Positions 1 to 6,165 of a stretch of DNA of 6,165 nucleotides are shown here, one piece after another (position 1 is the stretch's first letter; every line of letters begins with the position of its first letter). The stretch lies in contig JAHEZF010000029.1 in assembly GCA_023251215.1 (NCBI GenBank), positions 1 to 6,165 of the forward strand. Reading direction: 5' to 3'. A program made the translations under genes and the position numbers. The DNA comes from Sphingobacteriales bacterium. GTDB taxonomy: Bacteria; Bacteroidota; Bacteroidia; Chitinophagales; Chitinophagaceae. The notes under the pieces are model-generated. The model saw nothing but the letters and a program-made list of their open reading frames with translations, was not told the DNA's origin and made no database searches.

Positions 1-654
1 GATGGATTGAATCAACCATTTGGTTGGACCGAAGGAGCGAACCGCGTTTACACGACGCTGGCCCAGGATATTGCTTACAAAGATCCTAACCGCAATTGTA
101 TTTTTCTGGATAATCATGATCTTGATCGTATCTATTCAGTGGTGGGAGAAGACTTTGATAAATTCAAAATGGCGATGAACTGGCTGCTGACACTTCGTGG
201 CATTCCTGAGATCTATTATGGCACAGAGATACTGATGAAGAATTTCAAAAATCCGACCGACGCCGAAGTGCGAAAAGATTTTCCGGGTGGCTGGCCCGGC
301 GACCCGGTGAATAAATTTACGGCAGCAGGAAGGACAGAAAAAGAAAATGAAGCATTTAATTATATCAGGAGCCTTGCCAATTATAGGAAGACTTCTTCAG
401 CTATTACAACCGGCAAACTGATGCAATACGTTCCGGCAAACGGAGTATATGTTTATTTCCGGTATAACAGTAAGCAAACCATCATGGTGATAAGCAATAC
501 AGGAACCAAGGCGATGAAAATGGATTGGGATCGTTTTTCAGAAAGGCTAAACGGGTTTTCACAGATCAGGAATGTGATCACCGGACAGGTTCAGTTACTG
601 AACAGTTTTGAAATAAAACCCAAAGAAAGTTTTGTGTTTGAGCTGATGAAATAA
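1..654 (+). CDS. GH13 alpha-glucan hydrolase (neopullulanase/cyclomaltodextrinase, SusA-like), 3' part only
   Basis: This is the C-terminal 217 residues of an alpha-amylase superfamily enzyme, expected to hydrolyse alpha-1,4 (and perhaps alpha-1,6) bonds of maltooligosaccharides, cyclodextrins or pullulan. The frame is open from base 1 (reads DGLNQPFGW), so the TTG at position 7 is internal and the true start lies outside the window. Residues 33-43 (CIFLDNHDLDR) contain GH13 conserved region IV; the Asp of NHD (D40) is the transition-state stabiliser. The following GIPEIYYGTEILM and FPGGWPGD segments are typical of the end of the barrel in neopullulanase/cyclomaltodextrinase-type enzymes. The last ~75 residues form a beta-rich C-terminal domain ending in KESFVFELMK. 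The other catalytic Asp and Glu residues and any signal peptide lie upstream and cannot be seen. It converges on the minus-strand gene with a 89-bp gap. Family call is firm; exact specificity is not. Confidence 0.9.
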   Translation, partial: DGLNQPFGWTEGANRVYTTLAQDIAYKDPNRNCIFLDNHDLDRIYSVVGEDFDKFKMAMNWLLTLRGIPEIYYGTEILMKNFKNPTDAEVRKDFPGGWPGDPVNKFTAAGRTEKENEAFNYIRSLANYRKTSSAITTGKLMQYVPANGVYVYFRYNSKQTIMVISNTGTKAMKMDWDRFSERLNGFSQIRNVITGQVQLLNSFEIKPKESFVFELMK

Positions 655-662
655 TTTTTTGA

Positions 663-696
663 AAACAGTAACGGGGGCTTACTTATAAAACTGTTT
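663..696. terminator. weak candidate hairpin between convergent genes
   Basis: AAACAGT (663-669) and ACTGTTT (690-696) can pair as a 7-bp stem around a 20-nt loop. It lies 9 bases after the stop of the GH13 gene and about 50 bases beyond the stop of the opposing gene. No strong T-tract follows directly; short T-rich stretches lie near 711-720 on the plus strand. The position suits a shared terminator for two converging transcripts, but the structure is weak and could be chance. Confidence 0.25.
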
Positions 697-743
697 CCAC
701 ACTAAAACGATTTTTACTTTAATAACAATTACAGAATCAAAAT

Positions 744-3700
744 CTATTTCCTTTCGATCTTATATTTCCTGCTTATCTCATCATACAGTTTTATAAAATC
801 GTTTGATTTGCCATCCCTGTCAAAAACAGATTCCCATGTATTCAGTGGCTCCCAGATACAGGTGCCTTTTCCTTTACCATCGGGTAATCCGAAAGTGATT
901 TCATTCACTTCTTCTTTTTTTTGTGAATATTCAACCACAAAAACATCTTTACCATATTTTTTTACAAGCCCCGTAAGATTATTCCTGAGATCATCCAATG
1001 TTCCGTGCCATTTTGGATAATACGATTCGCCTATCACATCAAAGGGAACATTCCGGGCCATCATATTATCAATAAAAAAAACTGATTCATCATGCTGACC
1101 ACCCAAGGCAATATGCAACAGCATGATTACAGATGGATCAACAGCCTTTACAGCCGCGGTACCTGCGCTGATCAGTTGCGCCAAACTATCCGGATGGCTT
1201 ATATGTCCTTCGGGCCATAGAATTCCATGATTCACCTCGTTGCCTATCTGAACCATGTCAGGCAATGTACCCTGGTCTTTTAATTGCTGAATCACATCCT
1301 TTGTATATTCATAAACTGCCTGCTTTAATTCTGCAAATGAAAAATTTTTCCATGCAGCAGGTTTGTATTGTTTACCTGGGTCGGCCCAGTAATCACTGTA
1401 ATGAAAATCCAATAAGAATTTCATTCCCGCTTTTTTTACCCGCATGGCCATTTGTTTGGTATGTGCCAGATCGCAAAAACCTTTTTGAGGCGAATAACCA
1501 CTATCTCTTGCCGGATCATTAAAAATCCGGAGCCGCACATAATTGAATCCATGATCCTTTAATATCTGTATCGCCCCTTTTTCCACTCCTTTATCATAAA
1601 ACTTCATTCCTCTTGCTTCCAGTTCCGGTAAAAAAGAAATATCGGCTCCAAGCATTTTGTCAACCCGATAGCTATCGGGTTCTTTTTTAGTCCCCGACAA
1701 AACTGGCTGATACTTAGTATTGCTGGTAACAGATAAAATTGCACCTGACGAAACAGTATAGATATCTGTAGAACCCGGCCAAAGGCTGTCGGACTTTGCT
1801 TCAAACTTTATATGGTCAGGTTTAGTTCCCGCCAGCACAATAACCTGGCATTTGCCGCTGAATAAATGACGCTGCCATTTTCCTACATCACATTTATCTG
1901 GCTCATGGCTGCTGGGGTTGCCATTGCCAACGCCAATTATTTTTGCATCCCCGGATATGAAAAACGTAATCAGATTATCCGCATCGGGTACTTCACGTCC
2001 CTGCCGGTCTATTACATGTACATTGATGACCGTAGCATCTTTACCATCTGCAAGCATTGTGGTTTTATACGGAGTAATGACCACTTCAAACGGTTTACCG
2101 GTTGTTTCAACTTTTGCTGTAAGTTTTTTCCCCTTTTTATAAGCCACTGCCTCCAGTGTTCCCGGTTCATAATTTACTTTCCATTGCAGGTGGCTGTTCC
2201 GTGGCATATCCTTTTTGCCAAGGCTTTTTCCATTCAGAAATAATTCCACATTATCTGAATTGGTATTTACCCAAACATCAACAGGTTGCCCTTCTTTCCC
2301 CTTCCAGTTCCAATGTGGTGAAATATGCAATACATCTTTATCCGTCCACCACGATTGGTAGTAGTAATAAATATTTTTGGGAAAACCGCACATATCCATG
2401 ATACCAAAATGCGAATTGATATTGGGCCATTGATATGGAGTAGGCTCGCCCCGATAATCAAATCCTGTCCATACAAATCCGCCCAGCCAGAAATCATTAT
2501 CAGCTGCCAGCTTCCACCAGTCTTCTGCTCTACTTGCCCACCAGGGAAAACTAATATCCTGATCGGGCACATATCCTGTAATAGTATCTTTTTCATAAAT
2601 GCCACGAGTGGTGACCGTGCTTCCCATTTCAGTTCCCATGATTGGTTGAGTGGGATGATTGTTATGATATTCCGCAACGGCAAAATGCCGGTAATTAAAT
2701 CCGCGAACAGGTATCACTTCATTTACTCCTTTATAGTAATTGCCATTGTCAGCAGCATAAATACTTGTTCTCGCCGGGTCCAATTCTTTTTGTTTCTGCA
2801 CCAGGGTTTGTGCGATGCGTTTCCCAGTACTGCCGCCTTGTACTACCCATTCCTCATTTCCGATGGACCAGATAAAAACAGAGGGATGATTCCGGTCACG
2901 AAGAATGAGTTTTTCAAACTGACTGATATATTCAGGGCTGCTGTTCAGCAAACGGTTCTCATCCAATACAAGCATACCCAGACTGTCACATGCATCCAGT
3001 AATTCAGGTGTGGGAGGATTATGTGACGTCCGATAGGCATTTACTCCCATTTCTTTTAATAAATTGATGCGATAAGACTGAAGGTAATCGGGTAATGCGC
3101 TGCCTGCACCCGCATGATCCTGGTGACAACACACTCCCTGTATCTTTACATGTTTACCATTCAGAAAAACACCGTTGGTTTTAATATCAATACTGCGGAT
3201 ACCGAAACGTTGTTTAACACTGTCAACCACTTTTCCGTTTTGTTTTATCACTGATACTACCCTGTACAAATAAGGATCTTCCAATGACCACAGTTTTGCA
3301 GCAGTAATATCTACTTTACATTTTATTGTTTTTGTTTCATTCGCTGCCATGGCAAGATTTTGTTCCTTACTCTGCGCTGATTTTTTTCCACTGCGGTCTG
3401 TTACATAGCTATAAACAGTACAATTTACCGATGACAAGTTTTGATTTTGAACAGAAGTTTCGACAGAGATGGCGGTTGCATTCCCTTTTATGTTAGTATA
3501 AATAAAGACTCCATTCTCTTCAATATGAAGATTATTATATTGATTCAGCCAAACATGGCGGTAAATGCCGGCGCCTTCATAAAACCACCCTTCATACTGA
3601 GATGCATCAACTCTTACAACAAGAATATTGTCTTTGCCAAAATTTACGTAGTCTGTAATATCATATTCTGCGCCGATGTATCCGCTTTTATTATTACCAA

Positions 3701-4169
3701 GAAAAAAACCATTCAACCAGATATTGGCATCACGGAAAATTCCATCAAACTGAATAGAGAAACGTTGTCCCGAGTCTGCCGCCGCGATAGTAAAATGTTT
3801 CCGATACCATCCAATACTGTTTTGCGGATACAAGCCACCCACGGGTTTATATCCATGTGCCATTACATCAAAATTGGGTGAATTCTCAAAAGGCAATTCT
3901 ACAGCCCAGTCGTGTGGCAGATCCAGCGACCGCCATGTCTTATCATCAAATTTGGGGTCAATGGCTGTGCCTTGGGATTTTCCGGTTTTGGAAAAAATAT
4001 TGATAATACTGTAATTGAAATCTTTTGTTGCATCTGCTGCATGGCCCAAATGGAACTTCCAGTTCTCGTCAAAGTTGATATGTTTTCGTTGTGAAAATTG
4101 TGCCCCGGATATAGCCGGCAAACATAAAATCGTTAGCAAACAAATGATAAGATACCGGTAAGTGTTCAT
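744..4169 (-). CDS. Secreted GH2 beta-galactosidase / GH53 endo-beta-1,4-galactanase fusion
   Basis: A 1141-residue bifunctional enzyme for beta-1,4-galactan: the GH53 part should cut chains internally and the GH2 part should release galactose from ends. I chose the ATG at 4169 because it starts a clean type I signal peptide (MNTYRYLIICLLTILCLPA, likely cleavage SGA|Q after residue 23); an upstream ATG at 4238 would prepend 23 residues and spoil it. Domains: GH2 jelly roll ~30-212; Ig-like ~213-327; GH2 barrel ~328-610, with RTSHNPPTPELLDACDSLGM, acid/base E439 in WSIGNEEW and nucleophile E514 in PIMGTEMGS; DUF4982-like ~617-690; GH2 C-terminal Ig-like domain ~694-800; linker ~801-834; GH53 barrel ~835-1141, with MLGADISFLPE, acid/base E978 in QIGNEVNHG, nucleophile E1080 in VFVVEYSQ, and a late WEP. 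All four catalytic Glu are present, so both domains look active. The GH2 part alone is the usual ~800-residue length. GH2 specificity (galactosidase versus another GH2 activity) is inferred from the GH53 partner. No lipobox and no obvious secretion-sorting tail, so a periplasmic location is likely. Confidence 0.9.
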   Translation of the reverse strand: MNTYRYLIICLLTILCLPAISGAQFSQRKHINFDENWKFHLGHAADATKDFNYSIINIFSKTGKSQGTAIDPKFDDKTWRSLDLPHDWAVELPFENSPNFDVMAHGYKPVGGLYPQNSIGWYRKHFTIAAADSGQRFSIQFDGIFRDANIWLNGFFLGNNKSGYIGAEYDITDYVNFGKDNILVVRVDASQYEGWFYEGAGIYRHVWLNQYNNLHIEENGVFIYTNIKGNATAISVETSVQNQNLSSVNCTVYSYVTDRSGKKSAQSKEQNLAMAANETKTIKCKVDITAAKLWSLEDPYLYRVVSVIKQNGKVVDSVKQRFGIRSIDIKTNGVFLNGKHVKIQGVCCHQDHAGAGSALPDYLQSYRINLLKEMGVNAYRTSHNPPTPELLDACDSLGMLVLDENRLLNSSPEYISQFEKLILRDRNHPSVFIWSIGNEEWVVQGGSTGKRIAQTLVQKQKELDPARTSIYAADNGNYYKGVNEVIPVRGFNYRHFAVAEYHNNHPTQPIMGTEMGSTVTTRGIYEKDTITGYVPDQDISFPWWASRAEDWWKLAADNDFWLGGFVWTGFDYRGEPTPYQWPNINSHFGIMDMCGFPKNIYYYYQSWWTDKDVLHISPHWNWKGKEGQPVDVWVNTNSDNVELFLNGKSLGKKDMPRNSHLQWKVNYEPGTLEAVAYKKGKKLTAKVETTGKPFEVVITPYKTTMLADGKDATVINVHVIDRQGREVPDADNLITFFISGDAKIIGVGNGNPSSHEPDKCDVGKWQRHLFSGKCQVIVLAGTKPDHIKFEAKSDSLWPGSTDIYTVSSGAILSVTSNTKYQPVLSGTKKEPDSYRVDKMLGADISFLPELEARGMKFYDKGVEKGAIQILKDHGFNYVRLRIFNDPARDSGYSPQKGFCDLAHTKQMAMRVKKAGMKFLLDFHYSDYWADPGKQYKPAAWKNFSFAELKQAVYEYTKDVIQQLKDQGTLPDMVQIGNEVNHGILWPEGHISHPDSLAQLISAGTAAVKAVDPSVIMLLHIALGGQHDESVFFIDNMMARNVPFDVIGESYYPKWHGTLDDLRNNLTGLVKKYGKDVFVVEYSQKKEEVNEITFGLPDGKGKGTCIWEPLNTWESVFDRDGKSNDFIKLYDEISRKYKIERK
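1662..1681. repeat. Perfect 20-bp palindrome in the GH2/GH53 linker, with a T-tract on the plus strand
   Basis: AACCCGATAG is followed directly by its own reverse complement CTATCGGGTT, with no spacer. On the plus strand it is followed by CTTTTTT, so it resembles an intrinsic terminator reading antisense to the fusion gene. On the minus strand it encodes EPDSYRV (residues 830-836), exactly where the GH2 part ends and the GH53 domain begins. A perfect 20-bp palindrome is expected about 0.006 times in a random window of this length. It may be a dispersed palindromic repeat or a scar of the gene fusion; which of these cannot be decided from one copy. Confidence 0.7.
4101..4169 (-). other. Type I signal peptide of the GH2-GH53 fusion
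   Basis: Residues 1-23 counted from the ATG at 4169: a short positive n-region (MNTYR), a hydrophobic core (YLIICLLTILCLP) and a small-residue c-region ending SGA before Gln24. The Cys at residue 16 is preceded by Leu at -1, so this is not a lipobox. This is what decides the start codon over the ATG at 4238. Confidence 0.75.
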
Positions 4170-4224
4170 AAAAAAAATATTGAGGTGACCAGGTAATTCT
4201 TTTATGTTTTTCCCGACAAAAAAA

Positions 4225-4323
4225 TTAATTAATAGCATTCAGTGCATCTGTTGGCTTACCTGTATTATCGAAAGCCCTTAAAGTGTATCCCTGCCAGTTG
4301 TTATAGCTTTCGGATTCCCGGAA
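4225..4323 (-). pseudogene. C-terminal remnant of a separate GH53-like gene
   Basis: This minus-strand stretch is an open frame of 32 codons plus a TAA, with no start codon in frame; an in-frame TAA (4324-4326) closes it upstream. It reads FRESESYNNWQGYTLRAF then DNTGKPTDALNAIN. The pattern W..(N/G)..L..FD..G....ALN at the very end of a protein resembles the canonical C-terminus of bacterial GH53 galactanases (WENQALFDF.G.ALP.LN type). It differs from the C-terminus of the GH53 domain in the neighbouring fusion, so it is not a copy of that. The stop lies 55 bp before the fusion gene's start, a normal operon spacing. I infer that a stand-alone GH53 gene once sat between the binding lipoprotein and the GH2 gene and lost all but its 3' end. 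The coding character is convincing; the GH53 assignment rests on a short motif match from memory. Confidence 0.5.
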
Positions 4324-4353
4324 TTAAAAAAAACCCACAATACAGCTATTCAT

Positions 4354-4388
4354 ACTAAAGACCGCTCAATAAGAGAACGGTCTTTAGT
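4354..4388. terminator. 11-bp perfect hairpin after the SusE/F-like gene
   Basis: ACTAAAGACCG (4354-4364) pairs perfectly with CGGTCTTTAGT (4378-4388) around a 13-nt loop, in which CTC and GAG could add three more pairs. It begins 26 bases after the stop codon of the minus-strand lipoprotein gene, a usual place for a terminator or an mRNA-stabilising hairpin. No T-tract follows directly on either strand; on the minus strand a run of eight T (4333-4326) comes 20 bases later. It could therefore be an attenuating or processing element that sets lipoprotein and enzyme levels apart rather than a full terminator. Confidence 0.55.
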
Positions 4389-4414
4389 TATCACGCAGAA
4401 ATTATTTACTTTTT

Positions 4415-6165
4415 CTAATTTATTGTCACCCTCTGTGTATTTTCATTCAATATAATAGTGTATGTACCGGCTACAGTGGGTGTTTTAAAATTGGGTCCTC
4501 CTTCCCATCTGATCGGCCTTGGAGTTCCGAGTGTCTGGCTTTGTCCGCTGTTATCTTCATAATCAAAAGCACCCCATGCATTACCTGCCAGGAACTTGAT
4601 ATCCTTATTAGCTTTTAATGCAATGGTTATTGTCCATACTCCATTACCGGAATAGGTCATTTGAGGAGATGATGGCGGATCCCAGTCATTTACACCCGCC
4701 TGGTTGATGCCATCGCCAACCAATCTCATTTCAGTAGCGGGGCTGAAGAAATATTTAATATTATTTACATCACGTCCGTCCCATATAGCCCTGTACCTGC
4801 CGGCAGTAGTTATATTCGGGAAATTAGCGCCATTTACTTCCATAGTGCTTCCATCCCCACCGGTTGACCCATAACTTCTTGTTTCATCTACAGCGTTGCT
4901 GCCATTATTCCACTGGTCATTGTCAATCAGTTTCCATCCATCGGTAATAAAATTAGTAAGCCCTACAAATAAATTTGTAGCAGGAGCTCCTAATGCATAA
5001 GTTGGAAAAACATTTGGCGGATTCCATCCCGCACCCGTAGCGCCACCTACAAATCCCATCCTTCCCACTCTTATATCATATTTCAAGGTGTTACGGTCTA
5101 TAGTAATGCGATAAACTCCTGCTGTAGTAACGGAGAAGTTGGCTCCATTCAAAGAGAGATTTCCACCTGAACCGCCATAATTTATAGCCCAGTCACGACC
5201 CTGAGTAACTTTAAACTGTGATCCTGCCGGTAAAAAAATGTAGATGTAGTACATATTATTAAATACCGGTGCCCGGAGATCCCTGATCAACTCGGGAGCA
5301 GTTGGCGGATCCCAGTCGTTGCCATTGCCGGTAGCCGCCTGGTAGCTTCCCGGCAAATAAAATCTGAGAATGGGCACATAGCTTTGTATGATAACAAAAA
5401 CAACATTTGAATAAGAAATTGCTCCCAATGCGGTAGTTGCTTTTAGCCGGTATTCTACTTTCCCGGAGTTTCCACCGGGAATCCCGGAATTCAAAGCGGT
5501 TGTATTTATTTCGCCTTGTGTCATTGGCTTGCTATAAATAGAAGCGCCAATAGGAATTACTTGTGGAGAAACAAAATTTTTCCCGGCTGAATCATATTGT
5601 AAAACATAGTCCACATTTCCTGAATAACCATTGAAAGAACGTGTCCAGGAAAATGTAAGCGAATTCACATTAGCCGTAGCCAGGGCACAGGTAACTGACG
5701 TAGCAGTACTTGATAGTACGGATGGATCGTTATAAGGTGTCACCGATATTTTAACAGTGTTAGAAACATATTTTTCATTGTTATTGCCGTAGGAGGATAT
5801 TACTCTCACATCCATATTATAAGGAACGCCTAATGAGAAACCATAGTTCAGCAAAATATCATTCAGTTCTTTACCTGTGAGTGATGTAGTCAGGCTGCCT
5901 ATAACCGTTTTTGTTGATTTTTTGGCAAAATTCCTTCCTGTAGAATCTATTTCTAAAATAAATTTATAGGTCCCTGAATCTGTTGCATATTTCGGGCTTG
6001 TCCAGGAAAATGCAACAACATTGGTTATTGAATCTGCTGGTGCAGGGGTTACTGCGGTTTTAGACGATGTAAGTGTAACGGCTGTGCCATTATCATAGTG
6101 CGGAAGATCCGCCACTTTTTGACAAGCGGTAACTACAAACGTAATTACGACTGGAAGAAAAAGAA
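4415..6165 (-). CDS. SusE/SusF-like surface glycan-binding lipoprotein, 5' end cut by the window
   Basis: An outer-membrane lipoprotein that should bind polysaccharide at the cell surface beside a SusC/SusD pair. The GTG at 6115 is not the start: the frame continues to the window edge and reads LFLPVVITFVVTACQK, a signal-peptide core and lipobox (VTA|C) with the lipidated Cys at 6122-6124. The mature protein has 569 residues. Residues ~10-130 and ~132-248 are two related Ig-like SusE-type domains; both contain FSWT, DS(T/A)G(R/K)NF and a (L/M)T..E(L/I)N motif in the same order. Three CBM-like domains follow (~250-350, 351-462, 463-569). Each has a G..W(D/N)PP motif (W271, W367, W481), and each ends in a segment like TTAGVYRITID. 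Bacteroides SusE and SusF have one Ig-like domain with two and three CBMs respectively, so this one is longer. Position upstream of the GH2-GH53 gene suggests beta-1,4-galactan as ligand, but starch cannot be excluded. Confidence 0.88.
   Translation of the reverse strand, partial: LFLPVVITFVVTACQKVADLPHYDNGTAVTLTSSKTAVTPAPADSITNVVAFSWTSPKYATDSGTYKFILEIDSTGRNFAKKSTKTVIGSLTTSLTGKELNDILLNYGFSLGVPYNMDVRVISSYGNNNEKYVSNTVKISVTPYNDPSVLSSTATSVTCALATANVNSLTFSWTRSFNGYSGNVDYVLQYDSAGKNFVSPQVIPIGASIYSKPMTQGEINTTALNSGIPGGNSGKVEYRLKATTALGAISYSNVVFVIIQSYVPILRFYLPGSYQAATGNGNDWDPPTAPELIRDLRAPVFNNMYYIYIFLPAGSQFKVTQGRDWAINYGGSGGNLSLNGANFSVTTAGVYRITIDRNTLKYDIRVGRMGFVGGATGAGWNPPNVFPTYALGAPATNLFVGLTNFITDGWKLIDNDQWNNGSNAVDETRSYGSTGGDGSTMEVNGANFPNITTAGRYRAIWDGRDVNNIKYFFSPATEMRLVGDGINQAGVNDWDPPSSPQMTYSGNGVWTITIALKANKDIKFLAGNAWGAFDYEDNSGQSQTLGTPRPIRWEGGPNFKTPTVAGTYTIILNENTQRVTIN
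4673..5317 (-). repeat. Three short DNA repeats encoding the W(D/N)PP motif of the CBM-like domains
   Basis: TGGCGGATCCCAGTC occurs exactly at 4673-4687 and 5303-5317, and a 12/15 match occurs at 5015-5029. Each encodes, on the minus strand, the Trp-Asp/Asn-Pro-Pro core of one of the three tandem CBM-like domains. The domains around them are diverged, so these are conserved motif codons of an old domain triplication rather than a recent DNA repeat. Confidence 0.6.
6122..6163 (-). other. Lipoprotein signal peptide end and lipobox (partial)
   Basis: The visible residues LFLPVVITFVVTAC are a hydrophobic h-region followed by V-T-A-C, which fits the signal peptidase II consensus. Lipidation of this Cys would anchor the SusE/F-like protein in a membrane. 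The charged n-region and start codon lie beyond 6165. The following QKVADLPHYDNGT is like the start of mature SusE-type lipoproteins. Confidence 0.85.

Noticed and set aside
2325..3002. 225-residue plus-strand open frame opposite the GH2 barrel
   Set aside because: It lies wholly antisense to conserved GH2 catalytic sequence and its translation shows no recognisable domain; it is a shadow frame. The same holds for the plus-strand frames at 808-1020, 1265-1522, 1866-2243, 2156-2401, 3441-3881 and 3912-4094, and the minus-strand frames at 1604-1804 and 2267-2683.
4212..4221. Ten-base identity CCCGACAAAA shared by the fusion gene's leader and the interdomain linker (1693-1702)
   Set aside because: About 17 ten-base matches are expected by chance in a window of this size, so this is not evidence that the linker is an old leader.
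4170..4224. Bacteroidota-type promoter (TTTG / TAnnTTTG) before the fusion gene
   Set aside because: A TTTG exists at 4217-4220 on the minus strand but no acceptable TAnnTTTG follows at the right spacing; expression from the upstream operon is more likely.
4170..4238. Earlier ATG at 4238 as start of the fusion enzyme
   Set aside because: It would add 23 residues before a well-formed signal peptide and overlap the upstream remnant's stop; the ATG at 4169 explains secretion better.
4324..4353. Ten-codon open frame from ATG at 4353 to TAA at 4324, in frame with the GH53-like remnant
   Set aside because: Too short and too T-rich to call a gene; being in frame with the remnant is a one-in-three coincidence, and no signal-peptide or leader logic is visible.
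6113..6115. GTG at 6115 as start of the SusE/F-like gene
   Set aside because: The frame continues upstream into a signal peptide with a VTAC lipobox, so this Val is residue 4 of the mature lipoprotein.

Overview
The window looks like accessory carbohydrate-utilisation DNA from a member of the Bacteroidota, probably a Chitinophaga/Sphingobacteria-type organism. Three things point there: a SusE/SusF-type surface lipoprotein, glycoside hydrolases organised as in a polysaccharide utilization locus (PUL), and starts without an obvious Shine-Dalgarno sequence. Taxonomy is inferred from gene content only.

Layout. (1) Positions 1-654, plus strand: the 3' third of a GH13 alpha-glucan hydrolase of the neopullulanase/cyclomaltodextrinase (SusA-like) kind, cut by the left edge. 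(2) 655-743: a short gap between two convergent genes, with a weak hairpin. (3) 744-4169, minus strand: one secreted 1141-residue protein that joins a complete GH2 beta-galactosidase-type enzyme to a complete GH53 endo-beta-1,4-galactanase-type domain. The linker DNA carries a perfect 20-bp palindrome. (4) 4170-4414: an intergenic region holding a 33-codon minus-strand coding remnant that resembles the C-terminus of a second GH53 enzyme, plus an 11-bp perfect hairpin just after the next gene's stop. (5) 4415-6165, minus strand: a SusE/SusF-like glycan-binding lipoprotein with two Ig-like and three CBM-like repeats, cut by the right edge inside its signal peptide.

The minus-strand genes form a plausible operon: binding lipoprotein, GH53 relic, then the GH2-GH53 fusion. 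This matches the known Bacteroides beta-1,4-galactan PUL logic (SusC, SusD, surface glycan-binding protein, GH53, GH2), so SusC/SusD homologues are expected just beyond the right edge. The endo-acting GH53 domain would cut beta-1,4-galactan and the exo-acting GH2 domain would release galactose. The alpha-glucan gene on the left is convergent and is probably a separate transcription unit.

The most unusual content is the fusion of endo and exo galactan enzymes in one polypeptide, together with the trace of a lost separate GH53 gene immediately upstream. Together they suggest recent remodelling of a galactan PUL. I see no RNA gene, CRISPR array, transposase or phage feature.
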